This document shows positions 1-12,738 of a DNA stretch of 64,000 nucleotides, one piece after another (within the stretch, counting starts at the first letter, position 1; every line of letters starts with the position of its first letter). Position numbers and translations under genes: made by a program. The DNA is from Diphasiastrum complanatum (taxonomy: Eukaryota; Streptophyta; Lycopodiopsida; Lycopodiales; Lycopodiaceae), in the NCBI GenBank assembly GCA_029204225.1, contig CM055099.1, positions 41,729,359 to 41,793,358 on the forward strand, given 5' to 3'. Under the pieces are notes generated by a model, which was not told the origin of the DNA, did not search any database, and saw only the letters and a list, made by a program, of their open reading frames with translations.

Positions 1-368
1 AAAAGGTGTATTTTAGGACCTTAAGAAGCCTAAGAACGACCTAAATTAAGCTCTCAACTAGCTGATCCAAAAACCTAAAGAGTCGTGGCATTCAAATCCT
101 TATTAATCTCTACTAGGAGACATGTACTCCAAGATTCAACTCAATAAGAACTTTCTAATTTGGTTTGGTTGAATGGAATGGCTCAATCTCGGTTTCCTGC
201 AGTTATAACTTAGCAAAACAAGTTCCCTTTGATCTATTCTAGCTCAAATGAAACCAAATTTGGAGGTACAATCACTAGATTAGTAGCTAGTAGCAAGGAC
301 AAAGCCAATACTACTCAAATCTAGGATCTAAGCTTGAGAAAATCAAATCTGAAGCTCACTTTTGATTA

Positions 369-381
369 GGCTCTAATACCA
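369..381 (-). other. Possible primer-binding site of a minus-strand LTR retroelement
   Basis: The reverse complement reads TGGTATTAGAGCC, one base away from the TGGTATCAGAGC sequence that matches the 3' end of initiator Met-tRNA and primes most plant copia and gypsy elements. The same motif is seen, better conserved, at 13527-13538, 15401-15413 and 27212-27224 in this window. Only a 13-bp match supports it. Confidence 0.4.
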
Positions 382-1167
382 TGAAAAAATTTTACAGCAA
401 ATTCAATCCCAATCAATCCTAAAAGTGATGGAGAATGCACGAATCAAAGATCTAGATCCAAACTATGAGCTAGAATCAAGACTAGTTACCAAAACTAGCT
501 AATTTGGCATTTAACTCCACAATAGGCACATAGACTTGATCAAATACACTAAATTAAAGTGCAGCAAGCTTCTCAAACCTGTAAATAACTTCAGTACCTT
601 CCAAAGCAAGTAATTAATGCATAAAATCACTCACATCCAATAGCTAGAACTCGCCAGCCAAAGATAATGTTGATAGAAGTGGAAAAACTCGATTTTTCTT
701 CATATTTGGATGGAGATCCCATCATACATTTATACATTTCAACCTTGGATCTGAACGTTTTAGGGCATATCTATACTAATCATAACCTAACCCTAAACTC
801 TTACCTAATAGGTCATTGGATCCACCCTAATATGGGGTCAAGATCTCAAGATCCAAAAACAATGTAAAACATGCTATTTTTAGCAACTAGAATTTTTCTA
901 GCTTATCTAAACACACTTTGGCCTCATTTCAAAGATGCTATCACAATGTAATATGAGAAATGAAGTCTTTGGAAAGCATCCTATATGATTTGGCGCGTGT
1001 GGCATCTATTTCCATGGCCATCTTGCCAATTACAATGCATGTGACCAAAATTGGTCAAGCTAGAATTGTGAAATTTCAACATGTATGGGTAACAAGGATA
1101 GAAGCTTACTATATGGGTTAAAAAAAACTATTGATTGAGTATTTGTGTGAATTGTGGAGCTCTAACA
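382..1167 (-). mobile_element. Candidate LTR (5' LTR of a minus-strand element running off the left edge)
   Basis: The stretch begins with TG directly after the PBS-like site and could end at TCTAACA (1161-1167), giving TG...CA ends and a 786-bp length normal for a plant LTR. The internal region would lie at 1-368 and beyond the window. No second LTR or coding region is visible, so the right boundary is a guess. Confidence 0.28.
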
Positions 1168-4100
1168 TTCAAAGTGTGACTCCATTTAATAAACATTATA
1201 GAAAATATTCAAAGTACTCTAATGCTCAAGTTTGTTATCAATGTGTTAACATATCAATGGCAATGAATTGGCGTAAAAAGTAAAATTGAATGACCTCAAA
1301 GAATTAGTTATGTCATCGAATTTCTGTCGCAAGTAAGAGAGCCTAGTACAAAGATACATGTGAAATCGACATAAAGTTGATGTGGAGATCACTAAATAAT
1401 ATTGTAGGCTCTTAACACTAGGCAATCACGAAGAAAAAGTAGGAAAAAAAACTCAACATGAGCATATGTGCAATTCTTCCAAAATGTAAGGTTCTTGTAC
1501 TTATTATTGGAATCAATGACTAATTGGACTCCTTTGTATCTGTGCTCCTAACCAGAGCTAGTTTGCCTTCACATGCAATTTCTGCCATCCTATTGAATGT
1601 TACAAAAATATGGTATTCCAAGGTTCATGCTCCAATATATACCTTGATACAATATGTGTATTCCTAAAAATGATGTTCTTTGCAAAGTGACGTGGAAGTA
1701 ATTCTCACATAATATTCTCCATTATCTTTATGAATCTTCTCACACGTATTGATTTTGTGCTTGAGTTTGGCTTATTCACCCAAAATTTAATGAGACTAAA
1801 TTCTCGTAGGGCTTTTTGGCCTGACCCTAAACCATGAGGGCCTGTGATTATAAGGTGGGCCACCAAGTGAGATAAGTCCCTTCTTTTTTCCAAGCTTTCT
1901 CCATCATTTGTCATTTTAGTATGCTCTTGCAATGGGAAGACAAAGGAGATGTCAATGCAAAGCAACTAAAGCTAAAGCAAAGATTTACTAATAGATCGTT
2001 CTCAATAGCTGAAATCTCTATATTATTCAATAATCGAAACACAAGAGAGGTTGCATAGCTAGTTGCATTGAAGGATAAACACAAGAGTAATGATGTTACA
2101 AACTATATGCAGGCAACAAAGAGGCAAATGAAATTGTTACAAAAAATAAAATACAAGGGATGAATAACACCAACAAGTGAAAATTTGTTGCAAAACTATC
2201 AGTTTTGTGTTGAATGAATACTTCAATGTTGTGACACTAGATTGATTTTTATGTAGACACTAGTTGGATATTGTGATGAATGTGCAAGGATGGGTGTGAG
2301 AATTTATGAGGATACAGTGTGCATAACATCACAACAAAGGCCTTTTATTTTGGTAGTAACTTCTAGATCATGTGCACCAAACTTGTAAGCAAATATTTGA
2401 ACCTGAAGCATGTCTAACACAAAACTATGAAAGTGGATATCCCACAAGATTAAACCAAGTGCATATATGTTCATGTCTTGTACGCTTCCTATCCCTTTGC
2501 ATTACATGAATAAGTCATCATGGATAAATGCCTTGCACTTAATTGTATGTTATGGATGGCAAAGTCATAATGTCCTTCATGTCATATCCAATTGGCACCC
2601 AATCAAACTTTATCAATCGCAATTAAAACAATGCAGAATTGTCTTACACTAATGTGAATGCAGAATTGTCTAGAATAGTAGCACTCAATCTTGACCACCT
2701 CAATAGATATACATTCAAGCAAATCAACAACATTGTTAAAATGGTTCTCGTCCAATGCATTGTATATGTATCCAAGTTGATAATTTACAATTGGCTCCCA
2801 TTGTTTGGATTGCTAAACACGTTCCAAACACCTTACCAAAGCGCCACCCATCATGATCGATCAAAGTGTCAATGCCAAGCCATTCAATACACATAAGTGT
2901 CAGTGACCAAATCATGTCAAGATGAAATACACAAACAAAAAAAGTAACAATCTAAAAATCGTAACCATCTCGTCATCTTTTCAAAATTGCATATTATGAA
3001 TTAGCTCAATGTTATTATTATGGTTGCGTCAACAAAAAGAAATTAGACATATCATGCATTGATCACTAGCTTCTAGCCGACATGCTTAGCATATAAGCAA
3101 AAAACATTAGTAGTAAGGACCAATTTAATAGGTATCCATTAAACTACTAGTGTTCCCATGTTGTAGTGGTGTTCAAACTTTGGCAACACTTATTGACAAT
3201 ACATAAGAAGCACAATAATTTTTAGCATGAGAGGTAATATATCTTACAAATCCAAATGTCACATAGTGATTACATGCTTATGTGCATAAGCTCAAAGCAT
3301 AAACTATTTGCACATGAGGAACGAAATTCTCAAGATATACAAACTAATGTACAAGGACTCCTTGTGAAATTCTTGTTTTTATTAACAGCTTTTATGATTT
3401 GTTGAATTTTTGTGTGCAAAAAAGAGCATAGATTATTATGAAAATTATTGCTAGTATCATATTTATCGCAACTAGAAGAAAACTATGAGTCTACAAGCAA
3501 TATCTATTTATGGTTCTTCTTATTTAAGCTAAGAGTGCCAAAGATGCTAATAACCAAGAAAATATCATGATCATGCTAAACATATATTGAGTTGTATCAT
3601 GATTGGTTTCAAGATTAGTTGAAACCTGATGGAGCCTTATCATTATTGTATTATTTACTAAGTCAAGCATGTTGAAATATTTTACGGCTATTTGAGTTCC
3701 TAGAAATGATATTATAGCTACAATATGAAAACAATGTTAATGATTTTATTTCTCAATCTTGATCAAAGTTGAATCTTGTAGTAATATATGATTAGTGTCA
3801 ATCACATCAAATACATCCTACATCATCTTCAAGTTCCTCCAAGCAAAGAGAAACTTATTAATTTCAGTGATGAAGAATATTGTATGATCATTACAAGCTT
3901 CTTATTTCAAATGTGAAAGCAGTGTTAATTGCAACAACCTAATCGAAAATTGAGCCTAATAATCTTTGTTTGGTCTATTCAAATGATCGCTTCTTAGCAT
4001 GGAAAAAGGTTCAATTATATTGTACATATGCTAGGGGGAAGTATTTTAGTATTCAAAAAACTTATTTAAGGTCCAAAAGATTAATGCTATATGTTATTTT

Positions 4101-4309
4101 CCCATCATTATTTTGCAAAACATATGGATTAGCACACCAAACAATAGAACAAAGTTTTGGAGAGGGACAACTATCACACCACATATGTTGAGTAATATTT
4201 TTTCATGTTTTTTATTTTGACTAAGAATGTCTAGAAAGTGATTTAATTGGTCAACATATCATTTAAAAAATATACAAAAAAACTACATTGAGAGATCATA
4301 AGATGAGCC
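1168..4309. other. AT-rich spacer without recognisable genes
   Basis: Only short, compositionally random open frames occur on both strands (all under about 90 codons, none with a domain I recognise). I see no tRNA, rRNA, LTR or terminal-repeat structure. Confidence 0.6.
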
Positions 4310-4691
4310 ACTTAGCTACCATTGCAAGGACCAGCCAAACATTTCATGAGATTTGAAATCAAAACTTGTCTTTGCAAGCCCACGAAGATTGACAAGTACA
4401 ACTCAAGCACTTATTCAAAATTACAAAGAATCGAAAATATGTTTTAAGGTGAAAATTGTGTGCTTGGCAAGACCTCTCATATGTCCACAAGCTTTATAGA
4501 TTCGTTTAAGCCAAAAGCAAACAACACTTGGCAAAACTCTATTGAGTAAGACATGGGATCAACTATCGGTCAACAATACACGACAAACCATATTCATTTA
4601 TCAAACACATTCACGTAACTAACATGAGCAAGAACCAAATAACATATGAAAACGTTAAATGATTGGCTGGTCCTTGCAATGGTAGCTAAGT
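4310..4691. mobile_element. MITE-like element with 29-bp perfect terminal inverted repeats
   Basis: Positions 4310-4338 (starting ACTTAGCTACCATTGCAAGG) are the exact reverse complement of 4663-4691. The match continues imperfectly for about 6 more bases inward. The whole unit is 382 bp, AT-rich and non-coding, which fits a miniature inverted-repeat transposable element. I could not find a convincing target duplication next to the ends, so the superfamily is open; it could also be a simple inverted duplication. Confidence 0.55.
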
Positions 4692-6879
4692 ACTTGCAAT
4701 ATGTACATGAAATTGCAAAATGATCAAGCTAGATTTTGTCAAATCTTCAGACCATCCACACTCTTTCATTTTGCCTGGTAGCCAAAACTTGGAATGGATA
4801 TTAAAGACATGACCTTTGATATCATATGAGTTTCAAGTGGCGATTACACCTTGCATGTTAGTGCAAGTTCATGGCTTGGTAGATATTGTTATAGGTAATA
4901 GCATGCTTCATGCTAGCAACTTCAAATGTCCAAAGGATATGATTGTTGTCTATTTTCAAGTGAAGAATGCCAATATCCGAGTCGGAGGCCAAGTATTTCA
5001 ATAACTATTATTCAAAGTTGTCCAACTTGTGATTTTGCATGATACGATAAAAACGACTCGGCCTCTTGGTTAGACATCAATACTCTTACAACACTCAAGT
5101 ACAAGTCATTGCTCAAGTTCAGCACCTCTAGCGTCAAGTTTGTGCCCACAAAAACACAAAGATGAACTCCAAATTTTCTTTGTGCACACTAGACCTCAGA
5201 GTAAGACAATTGATAAACTTTCCAATAATGATTGCATGCATTGAACTATTTTAGATGTTGGCAACAAATTCTCAATTCTTTGACTATTGTGGAACAATTT
5301 TGTAATACTCCTCTACCTTACGATGCATCACAAACAAATTCCATGGCTTTAAACAAAGAAAGAAAAACATGTCATGAAATTGATCACATTGCTACCTTGA
5401 TGTTGGACATTCCTTGATGATTATTGCATTTAGGTTCTCACTATGCATACATGAAAGAAAAATGCCTAAAAGCAAGCAGGTTCCCATGTTTATAACTAAG
5501 TTATACAACGCTTGATAATGCATTTGCATATCCACTCCACACAACCAATGTTTACTACACTACAAAGAAGTGTATTCACATTGCATTATGTGGTATTTCC
5601 ATGTAGCGCAAAAAATGCAAAATCTTGTTCAGACGAGGGAATCTGATTAAAACAAGACAACATACCGAAGCGTGGCAAATTTGGATCATCATTGTTGAAG
5701 CATGTAATAGATCTCATAAAAACAAAAAGAATCTCATCCTAGTAACTCTACTGATTTGCTGTATGATTGAATAACTTCCATATTCAGAACTCTTCCATGC
5801 TAAGTTCTAACAAATGAGTCGAGACCAAGACTAAACCAATCTACATAGTGAAACTGCAGAAAATAATTATTTTCCTGACCATGAGCTCTTCATGAATTGC
5901 CAAGCTTGGCTGCAGAACTGCAGTACTGGAAAAGTATCCATCTTGAAGTAAGCTGATTATCTACCATGATGTTTCGAATTCAATTACATGAAACGACCTG
6001 CTTGGCCCGTCTTTAACATATTCTAAGAAATGTTCTAGAGTCTAGTCATGACATTCTGCAGATAGTAAACAGATGAAGCAAAATTTTGAAATCAGCAAAG
6101 CAGAAATATTAAAGGCAACGGAATTTAGAGGCAAAATCCATATCTTCGGATAGTTCAGCTGCCAGCATATACCTGTCACTCACCATAGTTGTTGAGAAGG
6201 TGCTGCATATGAAATTTTCACTTGAACGATCGGTTAACGTATAGAAACAATATGATTTGCTGCTCTCCAGATAAAGAATTGTATTATAAAAAATAAGTTT
6301 AGAAAAATTGTGGCATCATTTTGTAACAATCAGAATACTTCAGCATTTTTTAAGTGATATTTGAGAGGAAGTTATAATTTTACTTCCATGCTCAGTTCTA
6401 TTTGAAGAATTATTATATCAGCAAAATATAATCATGATGTCGGACATTTCATTGTCCTAAACATATTTGAATGGTAAAACTCACAAATCTTTAAGTAAAA
6501 GAATGTAGCTAGATTGCCGTGCCCCATATCCACCAAATGATAAATCACTTGGCTGAAGAAACATCCAAGAGGCCAACTTGACACTTCTCCAACATAAACT
6601 CTGCATTTACCCATGGGTGATATTTATCTATATCAAAGTTAAGGATATCCAACAAGTGCCCAATCTGAATATGATTATTTACTGTGTTAGAAAGAACATA
6701 GAGAATTATTCAAATTCAAACTAATTTATGGATTGAGATCATAGTAAGACAGCAGGCTTAGAGAAGAACCCAAATGCAGCCTAGCCCATCAAATGGGATC
6801 CTACTTAGCAAAATAATTGAATTCAATCCACCATTTTTAAATACTATCGTAACATGATAATGTCAGAGCTTAGAAACCC
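4692..6879. other. AT-rich spacer without recognisable genes
   Basis: No open frame above about 62 codons and no recognised motif was seen on either strand. Confidence 0.6.
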
Positions 6880-6950
6880 GTTCCGACCCTTTTGGGCCGG
6901 AACATACTATACATTTCATACAGTACGTTCCGGAACATACGGGTCGGAAC
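6880..6950. repeat. Short hairpin repeat with GTTCCGACCC ends
   Basis: GTTCCGACCC (6880-6889) is perfectly inverted as GGGTCGGAAC (6941-6950). Inside are further GGAACATAC / GTACGTTCCGGAAC pieces, so the 71-bp unit can fold almost fully. It is followed by a T-rich tract. Related GTACGTTCC/GGAACG sequence recurs at about 56690-56770, so this is probably a dispersed non-autonomous repeat. Confidence 0.5.
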
Positions 6951-8656
6951 CTTTTTTTTTTTAATAAAAAACAAGAGGTTTTAAAGCACCTGTTTCTAAG
7001 AAATGTCATTTAGGCTTTTGATCAAAAGTTTAATTAAAGCTCTATGTGTCCATCATGGATAGTTCCATTCGATAAGCACTTGCAAATAATGTCAACACAA
7101 TCAACAACCCTTCTATAGATACCAAAGCCTTTTTAAGTACACGGATTAAAGAGTTGAAAGAGAAAAAAAGAAAAGACCATGCGATAGACGAGAGCGTATC
7201 CAGACAGAGTAGCTGGAAACACTCCGATGACTACAAACAAAATAGATAAGAAAATCCATCATCAAAGCCATTGGCCGGCAACTGCACTAACAGAGGGATT
7301 AGCCATTCACATGATCCTTAGTAAAATGTCAAAACCTCTGAGTATTTAGATTCAGACAAAGACTCTCACATAAGCATGTATAAAATACTGTGAAACAAGG
7401 GACATGCTTCAGATAGCATGGTGAGAAATCCTCCCATGGCTAGCATTTGACTAAATGATGAAAATATTCCTCATTAAGGCAATCGGGGGCATTGCCAGCA
7501 ACTGTATCGACACAAGGAAGAGCTATTCCCATGATCTTCCAATTCTGCAACTACAGGAAGTGAGTTAACTCTTTTGGATAATGCCTAGTTCCTTAAAAAT
7601 GCCACTCGTTTACTCAGTCCAAAATCATTCTTCCAGCATGGGAACAAAAATCAAAAATCAAAATCGCTTCTTTCCTTTGGTCAAAAAGTACAATTTTTTT
7701 TTAGAAAAATTTGGGTCAAGTTGCAGAACGGAATGCGTTCCGTTCCATAACGGGCAACTGTGTGTCAGGGTTAGCCTTCGGAATAGCTTTATTTGAGAAA
7801 GGAGCATTTTGCTTAGTCATTTGCTACAATCATGAAATGAGCACAAGGTGGTGATGTGGATATGCCTTAAAGATTCACTGCAATCAGAATACAACTGTGT
7901 AGAAGATCTTTGAAGAGTATTATCATCTAGGACAAGATGAGTGTCACCATTGAAGTTCTCAAGAAAACACGATAAACCACAGAAAAAATAAGAAATCAGT
8001 TCTTCAAATCCACACAAGATTTAGCTATTAAAGGCATTCTATTCAGCATAAGCATATAATAACAAGTGCTAAAAAAAAAGAGTTTTTTAGCAGAATATTG
8101 TGAAATATACTGAAAATTTCTTTAGAATCCCTATCAAGATTTCCATATAAATATCAAAGAAAAAGGTGAAAAATCTGTATTACAGTCTACAGATCTAGGA
8201 TGCTCATTGCCTATTTGTCTATGCATGTAGATTAGAGTCTAGAATTTACAGTATTTTGTAATCTATATATGCCATCAGTATGATAGACCCTATGGTAATC
8301 CATTGAATCCTAATCTGGATTTCATACATCCCCAAAGGTTGAATTTTTCAATCTTAAGTTAAAAGATTGAGGGTTTAGGCAAGGTGATATACTTAATAGT
8401 AACCAAAAAAATTTTACATGGGTCCCAGAATATCGACTCCAAAGTAATCAATTGGTCAAAAATGAACCTTGGAGTTCAATTTTTAGCTAGTATATAAATT
8501 GTTTTATAGCCATTTTTCAGCTACAAGTACAATGTTTGGAACAAAATTTCATCAATAATAAAAATATATATATTTTTAGAGCACCTTTTGAAAAAACACC
8601 CAAAAAAATAGGGACCATTACAAAAAAGAACATTCCATTCCATATGTGTACCAGAA
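6951..8656. other. AT-rich spacer; small palindrome at 7727-7744
   Basis: AACGGAA-TGCG-TTCCGTT at 7727-7744 forms a 7-bp-arm hairpin reminiscent of the repeat at 6880-6950. Otherwise nothing gene-like is visible. Confidence 0.5.
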
Positions 8657-8661
8657 TGATG
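8657..8661. repeat. Target-site duplication, left (TGATG)
   Basis: Identical to 14090-14094 on the other side of the copia element; five bases is the normal length for copia integrases. Confidence 0.85.
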
Positions 8662-9278
8662 TGTAGGAAAAATACTAGGAATTCTCCTTCAGAGAACACG
8701 ATGAAAGTTTGAATAAATCAAACTAATATCAATGTCTTCAATCGTGTCTGATTCTGGTCTATGTACTAATAGAGCAGTTTCTACTTTGATTGAATAAAGC
8801 ATGCGGATTTAGGAGATATATGAGTGAGTGTGATAGACAATTTTAGATAATCAGAAACAACTGATAAAATCATTTGTTGTAAACTTTGATCAATCGAATT
8901 TTTATAATTCTGATTCTGATTCTTCAGTGTACATCTCTTGTTGCCTTATTGTAATTTTTTACAATGAATAAGTGCACATGTATTTTTATTGTCATAGGAT
9001 AGGTCTTTTGGCCTTCTTCCTTCTGTAACAGTCGATCTGACCATTAAGACGGTTGATATTCAACAACGTTCTGCTTCCAGACTCAAAAGGTTATTGTTCG
9101 AGACAGTTTATCTGTCGAGTTCGTTTCGAGTCAAGTTTCGAGTTTGAATTCGAGTTTGAACAAGAATAAATATGTTTCAAGATCGATTTCGAATTTGAGT
9201 TCAAGTTTCTAAGCCTTTGTCAATTGGACTGTGCACTTTGTTGGTAGAACCGAGATTTGTCTGTTGAAGTGTTCTACA
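8662..9278 (-). repeat. Copia 3' LTR (left copy)
   Basis: 617 bp, starting TGTAGGAAAAATACTAGG and ending GTTCTACA in plus orientation. It aligns along its whole length with 13540-14089. Relative to that copy it has about 45 extra bases near 8683-8727 and a longer GAGTTTCGAG-type tract near 9118-9165. The last codons of the polyprotein read into this LTR. Confidence 0.92.
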
Positions 9279-12200
9279 GCTCCCTCTCAAAGTGGGCAAT
9301 TGGATTAATCCCAATCTTCTTCGCTGCTTCTCGAACAGAGCTTTACTGAGTGGCTTTGTAAAGATATCAGCTGTCATTTCCTTTGTAGATATGAAGACTG
9401 TCTTCAGTATCTTCTTTTCGACTAAGTCCCGAATAGCATGATACTTGATAGCTATATGTTTCGTTTTCGAATGAAACATAGGATCTTTCATAAGATAAAT
9501 TGTTGAAGTGTTATCCATTAGTAAGACATAAGGTTCAGAAATAGTTTCATCAAACCCTTCCAACATTTGTTTGATCCAAATTAGCTCGTTTGCCATCTTA
9601 GTTGTTGCTACATATTCGGCCTCACACGAAGATTGAGCTACTGTTGTTTGCTTCTTGCTTATCCAAACTATGGCTACGCCATATGCTAGAGTACAACCTC
9701 CTGAAATACTTTTGCTATCATCCTTCATGGATGCCCAGCTTGCGTCACTGTAAAATTTGGTCCGAAATCCAGCTTCCTTCGAATAACACAGTCCATAGTC
9801 TTTCGATTCTTGGAGATATTGTACTACTCTTTTTGCTAACTTCCAATGTAACGATCCTGGGTTCTGATTAAATTGGCTTAGCCTGTATACTGCAAATGCT
9901 ATATCAGGTCTGGTGTTGTCTGCAAGATATAACAATGATCCAATCAACCTTCAATAGGGTGTATTGGCCATTTGTTTCTCTTCTTCGAGAGTCTGCGGAC
10001 AATCTGCCTTACTCAGTATTGTTCCAAGTATCATGGGAGTATACACACCTTTGCATTCGAGCATGTTGAAATCTTCGATGATTTTTCGAGTATACTTTTG
10101 TTGGTGAAGATACAACTTGCCACCTTCAAAGTCTCTTTTGATCTGTAAGCCTAGATAGATTTTTGCTTCTCCTAGGTCAGTGATATCAAATATCCTAGAA
10201 ATGTCTCTATTGACATCTGAAATCAATTTATCTTTTCTTGAGAAGATAAGAGTGTCGTCAACATAAACAGCTAGAATGATAATTTCATCTTTGACATGTT
10301 TGATATAGACATTCGACTCAGCAAATAAAGGTTCGAAGCCTAAAGAACGTAGTGTTTCGTCCTTCTTTCCATAGCATTGTTTGGCTGCTTGTTTCAAACC
10401 ATAGATGCTTTTATTCATGTGACATCCGAATTCTGGATATTCTTGGCTTATAAAACCAAGTGGTTGATCCATGAATAAATCTTCTTCCAATTTTGCATGC
10501 AAGAAAGCAGTTTTCTCATCCACAATATGGATTTTGAGATCATGAGCCACTGCATAAGCGAATAACAAGCGAAGCGAATTGATGTGTGTTTGACTACTGG
10601 TGAGAAAGTATCAGTGTAGTCGATCCCATATTTCTGTGAAAAACCTTTCGCAACCAACCTTGCTTTGTATCTGATGTTATCTCCATCAGGACCTGTTTTG
10701 ATCTTGTAGATCCACTTGCATTTAACTGGTCTTCTTCCATCAGGTATAGGTGCAAGTGTCCATACATTGTTCTTATACATTGATGACATTTCGTCCTCCA
10801 TTGCTTGAATCCAATGATCTTTATTTGGTCCATCAATAGCTTCCTCGAATGTTTGAGGTTCGTCTATGAAACCACAAAATTCGATGGCTATATTTGTTGA
10901 AACATCCTGACCAAACCTTACTGGTGGTTTTCGTTGTCTTTCAGATCTTCTCACAGTTTGTATAGGTCTCGATTTCAATTCTGAATTTTCGGGTTTGATC
11001 TGTTCTGCTTGAATTCGAACTGGTGATTCGAGTCTTTCAGGTACTCAAATTTGAACTCCCTCTGAATCACTACTATGTCCAGATGGTAATTCTTGTTCAT
11101 CATCTGCTTGCTTTAATTCTGTTGCTGGTAACTCATAATAAGTCTTGAGAATTTCATAGCCGACTAAGTCATTATCTGCTATGTACTTTGACTCATTGAA
11201 TTTGACATCTCGAACAACTTTCATTCTGCCAGTTTCGGGTATGTAGACTCGATAATATGAAGAATGTAACTCGAATCCTACCAGAAAACCTTGTTCTGTC
11301 TTTTTATCGAGTTTCTTTCTCAATTTGTCTGGTATGTGCATATAAACTGCACATCTGAGTTTCCGAACATGAGCCAGATTTGGCTTCGACTTCCACCATA
11401 TTTCGTGAGGAGTTTTACCCGGTATTCTAGATTTCAGAATTCGATTCTGATGATAGTTCGATGTAGCCACTGCTTCCGCCCACAACTACTTTGGTGCTTT
11501 CGCATGAGCCATCATACACCTGGTAGCTTCCATTAGTGTACGATTTCTTTGTTCAGCAATTCCATTGTGTAAAGGTGTGTATGATGCAGTCTTCGTATGC
11601 ATAATACCTCGATCAGTACAGAAAATTTTGAATTCGTTAGAAATGTACTCACCTCCACAATCTGTGCGAATTTGCTTCAACTTGTTGCTTGTCTGCTTCT
11701 CAGCCCAATTCGTATACTCAATGAATTTCTCGAAAGCCTCTGATTTTGTATGAATAAAGTATACTACAGCGAACTTGTTGAAGTCATCAATAAACGTTAT
11801 AAAGTATTTTGCATCACCTAAAGACAATACTCCGAATGGTCCACAAATATCCAAATGTACAATTTCCAGTACCTTGGTTGCTTTATAAACATCTTTCCTA
11901 AAGAAGTTCGAGTCATTTTGCCTTTAAGACAAGATTCGCAGGTAGTTTGAATATCTCGATTCTTGATTTCGACTCCTTCAATTCTCTGACTCTTGTTGGC
12001 TTGGTACAAGGCTTTCATGTTCATGTGACATAACCTCTTGTGCCACAGAATATCTGTCGATTCTTGAGTTTGATTTGCTTGTTCAACTCGAGTTCGAATG
12101 CTCAAGTGATACAAATTACCATCTCTGTTACCTTTAGCAACTATGTTATCAGAATCTTCATCGAACAATTTACAAAAGTCCCTTATGAAGGTTACTGACA

Positions 12201-12738
12201 TTCCTGTGTCGACTATCTTTGCTACGGATAGAAGATCTTTATCGAGAGTAGGAACATAGAGAACCTCCTCCAGTTTCTTGTCATCCTGATTCGTGTCTAA
12301 CCACAGTACACCAGTTCCATTAACTGCATGTTTAGAACCGTCTCCAAGTATAATGAATCTCGAATAATTTGTCTTCTTATACTTAGACAAAATTTGTTTC
12401 GAGAAAACAAAATGTGAGGTGGCTCCCGAATCAAGTACTACTCGAATTTTCGAATTTGATGAATGACAGAGATCAGCACAAACATATGTTGTTGAGTTTC
12501 TTGTCGTCCTCTCTTCTGCTGTTTTGGAACATTCTGCTTTGTCTTTGACAAAATTTGAATCTGAAGGTTCGCTTCGATTCTGCTCCTTTTTGTTCCTGGG
12601 ATTTTGATAACAGTCTACTGCTGCATGACCCCATTTATGACAATGAATACAAACAATCTTTGGATTCAACCAACACTTGTCTTCTGTATGACCTGATCTT
12701 TTGCATCTGTTGCAAATCTTCCTATCACCAAAATCTTT
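9201..12738 (-). pseudogene. Copia pol: zinc knuckles, protease, integrase, reverse transcriptase and RNase H (broken)
   Basis: In order: two CCHC knuckles (CNRCKRSGHTEDKC and CIHCHKWGHAAVDC, about 12710-12615); the protease motif LDSGATSHF (about 12440); a GAG-pre-integrase segment (LWHKRLCHMN); the integrase core with MDICGPFG, TDCGGEY and NGIAEQRNRTLME; the RT with [11 protein letters not shown] and YVDDTLIFS (about 10.26 kb); and RNase H with SDASWA and SSCEAEYVA. Breaks are a frameshift near 11850, a TAG at 11486-11488, a TGA at 11045-11047, a frameshift near 10570-10590 and a TGA at 9951-9953. The rest of the frame is continuous across the stops. The final residues are encoded inside the 3' LTR. 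Confidence 0.93.
9279..9292 (-). other. Polypurine tract of the copia element
   Basis: Read on the minus strand this is CTTTGAGAGGGAGC immediately before the 3' LTR, the expected place and composition for the plus-strand primer of reverse transcription. Confidence 0.75.
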
